Shown: positions 26,451 through 36,399 of the stretch, one piece after another
How positions within the stretch are numbered: the first letter of the stretch is position 1
How the letters are laid out: every line of letters starts with the position of its first letter
Assembly (NCBI GenBank): GCA_021442155.1
Contig: CM038221.1
Location: 48,431,648-48,495,647 of the forward strand
Direction of reading: 5' to 3'
Origin: Cymbidium sinense
Lineage: Eukaryota > Streptophyta > Magnoliopsida > Asparagales > Orchidaceae
DNA length: 64,000 bases
Notes under the pieces: model-generated
Told to the model about the DNA's origin: nothing
The model's input: the letters and a program-made list of their open reading frames with translations, nothing else
The model's database searches: none
Translations under genes and position numbers: made by a program

Positions 26451-26469
26451 GTCCCTAGTGGAGTCGCCA
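26451..26469 (-). promoter_or_regulatory. Primer-binding-site-like motif
   Basis: The minus strand reads TGGCGACTCCACTAGGGAC. It resembles the site at 13,049-13,067, and a decayed relative is present on the plus strand around 44,208-44,225 (GATGCCACTCTAGCG followed by TTTCTCTT in both). It separates LTR-like block C from the gag-like block in both orientations, which is the expected place for a primer site. Confidence 0.5.
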
Positions 26470-27720
26470 GAAATCTATGGGCTCCAAAAATTTTCCATCG
26501 ACCCCTCAATTAAGAGAGTATGACTTATGCGTTGGTGAAATTTCAAAAGGCAGATGGAATAGTAGATAAGACACTACCCAGATATTTCACCCTCATTTTG
26601 TGAGGACTTTAGATCTAGTTCCAGGTTTCGTATAGGCACAAGCACCTATAGTTAATTACCACTCTCAGTGCTGAGAGAGAACTTTCGATTAAGGCTAGTC
26701 ATTAAGTCGCTTAATGCGTAGCATATAATAGCAGTATGTGGAGTTTTAGAATTCATATTTATCAAATTCATTATATTTAACTTAAAGCGGATGGTTGGGG
26801 GAAAGATGATGCGCCCGATCTAGATCCCATAGTTTCATCATCCCAGGTTATCGTGGTCCCTAGTCTACTTAGTTAAAGGAGGTAGTGTAACCCAAATGGA
26901 TCCTTATCGCACATGGGTTACATCCAAGAAATCTTTGTAACACAGGTGGTGTTTGTCAGGAGACAAGCTTAAGTCTTAGCTAACGAGGCTTTTGCTCAAT
27001 TAAGTATACCCTATAATTCACAACTCAAAGGGCAGAGCCATTGGGGAGCATACTGGCTACAATTATGATCGTGATATAGTGGGGTCATTTGGCGATAACC
27101 ACTTAGTCAGAGGACTCTGGTCGTAATTGTATCATGTGGAGCCGACTGGCCAAGCCACACAGTCAGAGGACACGGGTTACGTCTTTGCCGACATGAGATT
27201 GTTTGAGAGCAACAATATAGTTGTGATTTGATGGCACCTTTGTGAGCTAGGGTTTTCTTAATTTGTCATCTCAACAAACAATTACGATGGTGAATTAGAT
27301 TTTTTACCTTTAAGTTCTTTAAAATTAAATTTCATTTAAGCATTTATAATTTGGTGATTTATTTGATTTTATATTTGCATTGATACTTGAGTTTGATTAA
27401 TTCAATTTGAGGTTGGAAGTATATTTTTATGGTAAGTATCCCCTCATTGAAATCTTCATTCAACACAACTATCATTGGGGTGGTTTATTGTTTCGCTATT
27501 TCAGATCCTACTGACTCTATTAATTTAATAATAGAAAATCAGATATGCTATCATATAATAGAATCAGCTTCTTAGATGTTTTATTAGGTTTAAGATATTA
27601 TAATAACATCATTAGATTTTTAGGTTTTGTTAACCCGACTCTAAGACTAACCGAATCAACCCTGTGGCATTCTGACACAAAGTTTAAGCATTCAACATAG
27701 TATGGGGATGCGGGTCTTCA
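26470..27720 (-). mobile_element. LTR-like block C, copy 1
   Basis: Homologous to 31,250-33,000 (same orientation) and to 42,600-44,200 and 46,209-46,650 (opposite orientation). Shared words are GGGCTCCAAAAATTT, AGGCAGATGGAATAGTAGAT, AAGACACTACCCAGATATTT, TAGTCACTAA/AGTCGCTTA, and GGTTAATTGATT- and TTTAATAATAGA-type words near the far end. No coding region seen. It directly precedes the primer-binding-like motif, so it probably forms the end (U5 side) of a long LTR. Confidence 0.55.
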
Positions 27721-28544
27721 TTTCATTTTTGAATTATTAAACATATTTTTTTATCCATTTCATAGAGCACTTGTATGTATTCCAAGATATTTGAAATCAA
27801 GTTTATGAAACTCATTAATAATGTATATGGACATCTCATTCTCAAACATCGAATCCATAAGTGATGTTGCTTTGTAATGAGTGCAATACTTCATCATTCA
27901 AGTGATTTTTATGCATCTTGATACAACAGGATTGAGCATATGATCACCTCATAATGTATGTAAGCATCTCATTCATTCATTTGAAAATTTATGCAAACAT
28001 TGGAGTATTTGAACTAGATACAAGTTTATATGAATCTATTTTCCATCTGAGTATTTGCACATATCAATGAAACACTTGAATTGGATAAAACATTGCCTCT
28101 TAATGTATGTCTATGTTCAATTCACTTCATTAAAGTATTTGCATGTACTTTTAAACATTTGAGTTGAGCTAATGATTGCCCTACCGCGTACCCAAGGATC
28201 TATCTCTTTAATACTCTGTGAATTTCAAGACATATGCATCGAGAGTGTTCACATTATCTTTAGAGCAATAAATTCGGGTATAAGATGGATTTATAGTACT
28301 TACAAAAGGAGCTCAATTCTTTAGAACCTTCACATGAATTAATGAAGTGCTTGAATTGGAATTGAATGTTATGTTATGATATGCACATGAAGCTTATTCA
28401 AAACCTTCCATATTCATGACTTCCTTAATGAGTTTTATCGTTTTCATAACACATCATTAATGGGCCCCTTGATTTCATAATTCATCAATTATTTGATTGA
28501 AATTATCATGAGTTATGGTGGAGTCCACATAAAAGGTTGGTTCA
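27721..28544. other. AT-rich noncoding spacer
   Basis: Nothing in this 0.8-kb stretch resembles a gene or a neighbouring repeat block. Loose recurrences of words such as TGTATGTAAGCATCTCATTC and ATTTGCACATAT are seen. It separates block C copy 1 from block A copy 2 and has no counterpart next to block A copy 1. Confidence 0.4.
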
Positions 28545-30395
28545 TGCCTATAAATAAAAGGGATTTTCTTCTTTCAAACACACAGCATCACTTATCCGGA
28601 TATGTTTGTGAATTCTTGCAAGCTCAAAGCGTTTGAGGAGGATTCTACTTACATTTCAGGCAAAGTCCTTCAATTTCTTTCATTCATCATTTGTAGGTTA
28701 ACTTCTTCTTGAATTTTAATTTAAGCTTGTTTAAGTAGATTATGATGATTTAAATAATCCCATTTAGTCCTCATTTTAATCCCTCATGAGTGTGAAATTT
28801 AGATTAAATTTTGGTAGCCTCAGAGCATCGTCCCCTGCGAGAATAGGTCTGGGCCTGCTCACCGCACTACAAAGAGCATGTATGAGTGGTATAAACCACA
28901 GTCTAAGTATTTATTTTTCTTACCACGCTACAAAGAGTGTGTATAGGTTAGTTGCATAAAAGAAATCATGTAAATTTCTCAGTCGCGTCGCGAGTGTCGC
29001 TTCGCCTAGTTTTCCTGGTCTAGGCTATAAGTTCCGCTCATCATGTCAAATGCATCATAATTGGGATTTTAGGTGCATTCAAGATTGAGCATTTTATAAT
29101 CTTGCATAAAATGATAGTGGCTTAAGTCTTCATTTTTCCTACCATGCTATAAAGAGCGTGTATAGGTTACCTGCACAAAAGCAATCATGTAAATTTCTCT
29201 GTCGCATCGCGAACTACGCCTACGAGTTTTCCCCCGCTGTGCTACAAAGAGCGCGTATGGGTTCCACTCGTCGCATCAAATGCGTCGCATATAGGAATTT
29301 AGGTGATTGAGCATTTTATGCTTTTGCATAAGAGTTGATGATAGTGGCTTAAGTCTTCATTTTCCCTACTACAAAGAGCATGTATAGGTTACTTGCACAA
29401 AAGCAATCATGTAAATTTCACCGTCGCATCACAAATGTCGCCTATGAGTTTTCCCCGCCGTGCTACAAAGAGCACATACGGGTTCCGCTCGTCGTGTCAA
29501 ATGCGTCACAATTGAGATTTTATGAGCATTTAAGATTGAGCATTTTTATACCTTCAACTATTTATGTTCAAAATTGAGTATGTCCAACAACAAAATTATA
29601 ATAAGACTTATGCAAAAATTGTATAATCCTTGATAGAATCATACAAATGACACACTACTACTCTTAAATAATCTATGATCCCATCCCCCATTTATCCCAC
29701 TCTAGTATGATAATAGAAATGCTATTTGGTAACAAGACATAGTTAGGATATATCTAAACATCTAAGATTATATATCTAATTCCCTAAGATTTTTACTTTT
29801 CACGCTTTGCCGTAAGACTGGGATTTAATTGAATCCAAGTAATGGACCCAAATTAACTTGATAAGGCCCACTATAGCTTTCAATCCTTAAGCTACATGAA
29901 ATATAACAATGGAAAGTGGGTTGAAAGGATTGCATGGAGAGGAAAATGGGTTCAGCTCAATTGTGGAGAAATGAAGAGAGTAGGCTGTTGGCATGGACAG
30001 CAACAATAAATATGGTTTTGGCTTGACATCTGGATTAGGTTTAATAGTGGAAGTCAAAGAAGGGATTGGAGACAAGGTGGTTATTTGGTAGTGAGGAAGA
30101 AGCAAAATTTAAGCTAATATAAACTAAGGTCAGCAAAACAAACTTTAAATCATGCACAACAAGCTAGGTTATACTATCTTACTCCAAATATTATCAAGTT
30201 GGTAAAAAATGGTTTGGGTATTTACCCATTAAACAACAAATGGGAATGGCAAGGAAGTAAGATTTTTGGTTATTTCCAATAGGGACAACAAAGAGGAGAT
30301 GGAGGGGTTACCGGCGTGCTAGTTGTAGAGCGATAGAGCAGATCGAGAGCTTCGGTTCATCCTCCCAAGGCGATGGGAACAAGGGGGACGATTGA

Positions 30396-30641
30396 GTGGC
30401 TCAATTTTGTGGGGTTCAAGTGTTGTTCGAACGGAGGGCTGAGCGGTTAGAGGGGCTTCGATTCATCCTCTACAGTGACCAAAGACCGGCTGGCAATGGT
30501 GCTCGCGGGAGGACGAGAGCGAATGGAGCTCCTTCAACCGAGAGGAAGAGAGAAGGCTTACATGAGAGGGGGAGTTCGTTCAATCGTGAGGGAATAGTCG
30601 AACGAATTGCGGCTGCCAATAGAATGAATAGGCATCCTTAG
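30396..30641 (+). other. 81-codon open frame in block A, copy 2
   Basis: Same length, start and stop as the frame at 20,264-20,509. It starts MAQFCGVQVLFERRAERLEG and ends IVERIAAANRMNRHP. Replacements relative to copy 1 are scattered and no indels or stops have appeared. No family recognised. See copy 1 for alternatives. Confidence 0.35.
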
Positions 30642-30692
30642 GGTTAAGTCTTCTTAGATATATACATATGATTGTTTATTTAAATGAAAATT

Positions 30693-30724
30693 AATATATA
30701 TAAATTATATATATATATATCATA

Positions 30725-30773
<49 letters not shown>
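30693..30773. repeat. (AT)n microsatellite
   Basis: About 80 bp of TA dinucleotide with a CATATAATTA interruption near 30,721. It is in the same relative position as the tract at 20,602-20,721. Confidence 0.95.
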
Positions 30774-30775
<2 letters not shown>

Positions 30776-31249
30776 ATCTTAGATTATTTTGATGTTCCGG
30801 ACATAACGATGCAGTCTGTTTTGCAATTGGAGATCGTTTGGTTCACGTCGGCGTCGAATCGAGGTCAATTTTAGTTCAAATTTACGCGTCATTGCTTTCG
30901 CTCGCTCGATATTAATGCAGACTGGTCCAAATTGAGCACAAATGGAGGTCATTTTGACATCAACGTGGCTTCCCAACCTCGATAGGTGTGCCAGTGCATA
31001 GACGAACTTCTTTCTTGATCGGTCGATCGTCGAATTATGAAAGATGTCTATTCTAATTATTTTTGACATTCGAAATATGATGACGGAGTTTGTTCATCGA
31101 TTGAAGATCATTTTGACTAATTTGTGATGCTGTCAAGTGCGTTTCAGCTTTGATTTGCGCCCTGAAGCTCGTCGAATTCACCTTGTGAGCTCGACTTAAC
31201 TTATGGCGCATGCATGGAGGTCAACTCCCATATGCTCCCTAATGGTTCT

Positions 31250-33000
31250 GTTGTTTTAGTTGTGAACTATAGGGTAAACTTGATGGGGTAAAAAGCCTTG
31301 TGTCAGCTAAGGTGGACTTAAATATATCTCCTTAGACAAACACCACCCCTGGTCTATAAGGTTCTTGTGGGCTCCAAAAATTTACCACCAACCTCTTTGA
31401 TGAAAAGAGTATGATTTATGCGTCGGTGTAATTTTTAAAAGGCAGATGGAATAGTAGATAAGACACTACCCAGATATTTTGCCCTCAATTTGTGGCGACT
31501 TTAGATCTGGTTTGTTTCCATAAAGCAAGCATAGTTAATTACCCTCTAAATCGAGAGAACTTTTGATTAAGGCTAGTTGTTAAGTCGCTTAGTGCATAGC
31601 ATATAATAACAGCATGTGGAGTTTTGGAATTTAGATTTATCAAATTCATTATAATTAACTTAAAGCAGATTATTGGGGGAACGATGATGCACCCGATCTA
31701 GATCTCATGGTTCCGTCATCCCGGTCTGTCGTGGTCCGTAATCTGCTTAGTCAGAGGAGTTAGTCAACCCAACCTAGCCAAAGGATCCTTATCAGTAACA
31801 CATGGGTTACGTCATCTAAGAAATCCTTGTAGACCTGGGGTGGTGTTTGTCTAAGGAGATAAGTTTAAGTCTACCTTAACTAATAGAGGGTTTTTGCCCT
31901 ATCAAGTATACTTTATGGTTCACAACTCAAAGGGCAAATCCATTGGTGTCATTTAGTGACAACCACCTGGTCAGAGAACTTTGGTCATAACTGCATCATG
32001 TGTGGAGCCTACTCGCCAAATCACGTAGTCAAAGGACACGGGCCGCGTCCTTACTAGCATGAGATTATTTGAGAGTAAACATAGTTATCTACTTTATTTA
32101 ACTTTAGCTCCTTTGCTAGGATTTTCTTAATTTATCACCTCCGACAAACAATTGCGGAAGGTGAATTAGATTTTTGGATTTTAAGTTTTTAATATTGAAT
32201 TTCACTTAGGCATTTATAACTCAATGATAATTTAAATTCTACATTTGAATTGAGATTCAATCTAAATTAATTTATTTTGAGATTGTAATCGTACTTTGAT
32301 TGAAATATCCCCTCTGGTTAAATTTTTCATTTAACATGGCCATCATCGGGGTGGTTAATTGATTGGATCAAATATAATTATGAATTTTAGATCTTATCAG
32401 CTCTGTTTAGCTCCTTACAGAGGATGAGATCTACGTCACAGATAAGCCTTCGGATATTTTACTAAGTTGAAATTCTTATAATAGATTTTTATGTTTTGTT
32501 AACCTGGACCTAATCCTAAGACTAAACCGAGAATCAACCCACATAGCATCCTCAGACACTAAATTTAAGCATTCATCATAGTGTTGGGGACCATGCAGGT
32601 GATTAAATCATTCAATTTATTATTTCAGATCTTGTTGACTCTATTAATTTAATAATAGAGGATCATACCTATATTTATATTTTGAGGATTTTGAATTTGA
32701 GAATATTGAATATAATATCATAAATATTTTGATAATAGTTACCCCTCTAGTTGATATCTTCAGTCAACTCAACTATCATTGGGAAGTTAGGAGATAATCG
32801 TTATACTATCAAATGACAGAACTAGCTTCTCAAAGATTTTTCTCAAGCAGAGAAAGTTATAACAACATCATTAGGTTTTATTAACCCAGACCCAGTCTGT
32901 AGACCCAATCGAGAATCAACCCACGCAGCATCCTCAGACACTAAGTTTTAGCATTCAACATAGTGTCGGAGCCCATGCGGGTGTATCTAAGAATGCCTTA
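31250..33000 (-). mobile_element. LTR-like block C, copy 2
   Basis: Fuller copy of block C. Its right half contains two tandem subunits, 32,340-32,600 and 32,630-32,990. Both include a GATCTTRTYRRCTCT-like word, ATAATAGAGGAT, AACATCATTAGGTTTT or similar, CCGAGAATCAACCCA and CAT-GTGTYGG. A segment at 31,252-31,370 is an inverted copy of 31,815-31,940 in the same block. No coding region seen. Confidence 0.55.
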
Positions 33001-33839
33001 ATTAACACCTTATGTTCGCTTGTACGATGTGTTACGAATATGGTGGCATTTGATATTTTTATGTTCAATCATTTGAAGTAACATCCATATTTTTTTACAT
33101 TTAGTTTAGAATTTATTGAATTTATAAGTTTTGATGAAGCTTGATTTATTCTTATTGTTGAACTTCCGATTCTTCAGAAGTTCATCATGTTTAGTTAAAA
33201 TTTAATTTATATTCAATTCAAATTTAATTAATCATCTTTAAGTCCCACGTCAATTTGAATTTTGGCGACCTCCCGTCGTCCACAAGGGATGCATCGGCTA
33301 TTCAACCTTCCGTCCTTTCTAAAGCATAATGTGTCTTTGCGACACTACGGTGGATCTTCTAACCTGCCAGCTCTACTAAGCATGATTGGATCTTCAAACA
33401 CCTGCATAAAAAGAGCATATATGTAGGTTTATTCTTTAATTTATCATTTTCAAATAAGTTTAATTTAAGCTCATCAGCACTTTTATTTGTTCTTATTTAA
33501 TTCTCCCTAGTCAAAATTGACCTCAGGCGTCATCCTCGCATAGGGGGCTACATTGGAGGCTATTTGACCTTCCCATCAGCTCTACTAAGCATAACGGTTA
33601 GTGTCTTATGACACTATGGTCGTGATCTTCTAACCTGCCAGATCTAGTAAGCATAATAGGGTATTCAAACACCTACAATTTTAATTTAGATTTTAATTTT
33701 GAGTTTATAGCTCATTTTTTATTAAATTAATTAAGTCCTCTGTCAATCTGCATTTTGGAAGCCTCCCAACATCTTCCCCGCGTAGGGGCTACTTCAAGAG
33801 TCTATTCAGCCTTCCGATCAGCTCTACTGAGCATAACGA
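33001..33839. mobile_element. LTR-internal repeats beside gene-fragment block D'
   Basis: Three degenerate direct repeats of about 230-280 bp. Each holds a TTTTGGCGACCTCC or TTTTGGAAGCCTCC-like word, CCTTCCGTC or CCTTCCGATC, the word AGCTCTACTAAGCATAA or AGCTCTACTGAGCATAA, a GTGTCYTRCGACACTA word and AAACACCTGCATAAAA. The same words occur in opposite orientation at 41.88-42.45 kb next to the other gene-fragment copy. No gene seen. Confidence 0.55.
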
Positions 33840-34960
33840 TTAGTGTCCTACGACACTACAGCTGTTGTCTTCTAACCCATCAGCTCTACTGAGCATGACA
33901 GGGTCTTCAAACACCTGCATAAAAGGATCAAGCATAAAACATGTGAGATCATTTGTAGTGCTTGATATAGACGACATTCCTATGGAGCATAATGTCATAG
34001 CTATTGTGAAGCAAGGATCCTCTTCAAAGATGTTCACGAAAGTAGCCACTACAATTGGATGTTGATGTGACCGAAACCATTCAAAAGTCGATGGCTGCTT
34101 AGCATTCAATTCCTCATGAATTACACTCTCCAATGGAGCACACAACCAGATCAAGCTTCTATGGACAAAAAGATTGACATATGTATCTCTTCCATATCCA
34201 TGAGATGAAATTTCAATTGCCGCCTTCCCAGCACCAAGGAACAAGAAAGTATGATCGGCTGAATTGCCACCGGCAACCTTTGATGCCCCAACTACCCCAG
34301 CTAGGACAACCGAAGCAGTTCCCTATATAAGCACTTTTTCTCTATAGTTTTTTTTAACATCTCTCATAAATTCTTCCATAATGTTAGCATATTCTGAGCG
34401 CGCCTAAATCCTATATAAAACTCATCTTTCAGCAACTTCTCATTGTTTGTTCCGACATCAATTATAATAGGTAGAGAAGAAGGAAGAAATTCTTCTTTAT
34501 GGAATGTTATGTTGTAAAGCGCAAGAATAGACTGATAGAAAATAAACTGAAGAAGAAATTGCCTCAAAAATTAATCACCCAAGACCTCAATCCAAATTGG
34601 ATGAAGTTCATCAGATGATAGTGAAGCATTTTCCTATTCATTTAGTGATCATGAAAATAACTTTTCAACATTGTTATATGTTTCCTTCTCCATATTAATG
34701 CTAGAGACACCCAGAAAATCCAAAATGCTTGAACCGGAGTTATTAGGAACATGGTAAATTGACTAATATTTTGAGGGCAGACTCACATGTAGCTCCCACA
34801 GCTAGAGCTTGAGATGTTGGAGAGAGTAACATAGCCATGGTCTCCCCTTTCTCCTCCCCATGAATGACCTTGAATGCACTGTAGCATTTGTAGAGCTCCC
34901 TCTTTAATTCTCAGCATCAATATAACGCCCAGAACTTAACAGCATAGGATAAGTTTCTCC
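33840..34960 (-). pseudogene. Chimeric gene-fragment block D' with NADP-malic enzyme segment
   Basis: Reading 34,960 to 33,840 on the minus strand, an unrecognised coding-like stretch (containing FKVIHGEEKGETMAMLLSP) is followed by malic-enzyme-like sequence. The latter has LPIIIDVGTNNEKLLKDEFYIGFR (shown here in part: IDVGTNNEKLL and DEFYIG) and then TASVVLAGVV, GGNSADHTFLFLGAGKA and EIS, the strand-loop-helix of the NAD(P)-binding domain. After EIS the frame changes to sequence that is not malic enzyme (DTYVNLFVHRSLIWL, FEWFRSHQHPIVV, TFVNIFEEDP), and finally into retroelement repeat at QVFEDPV. Stops and frame changes break the first half. The source of the non-malic part is unknown to me. 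Confidence 0.65.
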
Positions 34961-35049
34961 AATTTTGACGTTCACATGACACCTCCTTACTGCATACCCT
35001 ATCCCGACAGATTCATCGCTCAATGATGATCTCCCTGATGAGCAGGTCA

Positions 35050-35480
35050 TGCATATATATGAAAAAAGCAGCAAATATGGGGATTATATTTTGATAGAGC
35101 TTCATCCATCAAATACACTCATCCCTCAAATCTCCCAAAATCTTGAGCTGGAATCAGTCTCATCTTGATCACACTAGAAAGGGTATAATGAGGCATTCCT
35201 ACCAGTTGATTGAGCCACAAAGCACAATACAAAATGTTGGTAGCAGGTCTGGATGAAGCCATCTTCATGGGAGCTCAAAATCTACAAGTTTATGGTGATT
35301 CTTAGCTCGTCATTAATCAAGTGCTGGGCCTTTACAAAATCAACAAGCTTGAATTGACCCAATATCATAAGAGAATTCTCGGGCTCATAAAGCAAATCCC
35401 AAATATCATTATGACTCAAGTTTCTAGAGTGCAAAATATATTGTTTAGCTAAGTTAGCTAAAGAAATGATGACTATCTGC
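35050..35480 (+). pseudogene. Ty3/gypsy RNase H remnant
   Basis: A plus-strand frame around 35,200-35,440 reads AQYKMLVAGLDEAIFMGAQN and then LQVYGDS, one stop, LVINQVLGLYK. This is the RNase H pattern NNxAEYxAL..GL..A...G...L.V.GDSQLVI.Q. Upstream coding sense is lost. It abuts gene-fragment block D' (minus strand) at about 35.0 kb, a junction that must come from insertion or rearrangement. Confidence 0.75.
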
Positions 35481-35945
35481 TAATTAGTGTTTGCACTGTT
35501 GTCCCTCCAATAAATCAAAAATCCTCATTGGAAGAGGGTCATCAAATGCAAGCTGCCAGATGCAACTCACGTTGCTCCTCACACTTGCTTACAAATTGCT
35601 CATCAAAATTAACAAGATGAGGCTCAAACTATTCAGGAGGCAAGACCTCAATCTGAAGAAACTCCAAGACCACGAAGTGAAATCCTTATAGTAGAAGAGA
35701 AGAAAGATTAGAGACAACACTTCGTCGACTACTTTAAGGAAAGCAAATTGTTGATCAATAAGTTGATGGATGCACAACTTGAGAAAAGGCTTCGACTATG
35801 TGCTTATGTTGGCAATACCCTATATCATTGATCATTCGAGCATATGTGGCTATGATGTTTGGGAATAGAAGAAGCCAACAATATCTCAGACATTGACCCA
35901 GCCTTCAAAAGCACTAAAATTTAAAGATTTGTTGATCGACATAAG
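35481..35945 (+). other. Decayed pol spacer between RNase H and integrase
   Basis: About 460 bp between two recognisable pol remnants. Short open frames occur on both strands (35,491-35,691 plus, 35,777-35,589 minus) but resemble nothing. The integrase N-terminal zinc finger and first Asp motif expected here could not be seen, so this part is deleted or too diverged. Confidence 0.4.
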
Positions 35946-36385
35946 ATTGATTGACGATACTCGTTGATTTATAATCAGAAAGCAAATAGCTTGAGCGAGG
36001 ATTTCAATAAACCACTAGTCAAGCTACTCAAAAAAATCCTTACAAGAAATAAAAGGGAGTGACATACCAAGCTTGTTGAAGCTTTATGGGATTACCGCAC
36101 CACCTACACGACTCTCACAAAATCCACTCCTTATGCAGTAGTATTTGGAGCTAAAGTAGTCTTGCCACTTGAAGTTGAACTACCTTCACTCCGAGTAGCC
36201 ATTCAACACAATCTCACTCAAGATTAGAATGTACGCCTACGGATAGAAGAGCTTGATGTGCTTGACAAGGCTAGGCTCCAAGCTTAATAAAATTTAGAAG
36301 TCTACCAAGTGAGGACGTCCAAAGCATTTGATCATATAGTACGTTCTCGAGCTTTTCAAGAAGAGGAATTAGTTATTGTATTGAA
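35946..36385 (+). pseudogene. Ty3/gypsy integrase C-terminal remnant
   Basis: A frame on the plus strand contains SLSEDFNKPLVKLLKKIL, then REWHTKLVEALWDYRTTYTT, TPYAVVFGAKVVLPLEVELP, SLRVAIQ and, after a stop, NVRLRIEELDVLDKARLQA. This is the well-known run of plant gypsy integrases from the catalytic Glu helix through WAYRTTYRTPT and VYG.EAVLP.E. The YQVRTSKAFDHIVRSRAFQE continuation marks the end of pol. Stops break it. It is followed by the repetitive noncoding block B, as expected for this element. Confidence 0.85.
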
Positions 36386-36399
36386 AAGACTAATTATTC

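Larger units (their letters stand above)
28545..31225 (-). mobile_element. LTR-like block A, copy 2
   Basis: Direct repeat of 18,505-21,106 with the same order: TATA-like box (28,549-28,560), ~200-bp repeats (28.87-29.55 kb), a segment beginning ATACCTTCAACTATTTA, a GA-rich part with an 81-codon open frame, an (AT)n tract and a terminal GGAGGTCAAC. Here the terminal sequence continues TCCCATATGC rather than into the G-rich tract seen at 21.1 kb, so this may be the outer end of a 5' LTR or a truncated copy. Divergence from copy 1 is roughly one in ten by eye. Confidence 0.6.

Noticed and set aside
33865..34065. 66-codon plus-strand frame within block D'
   Set aside because: Antisense shadow of the chimeric fragment frame at 34,244-33,840.
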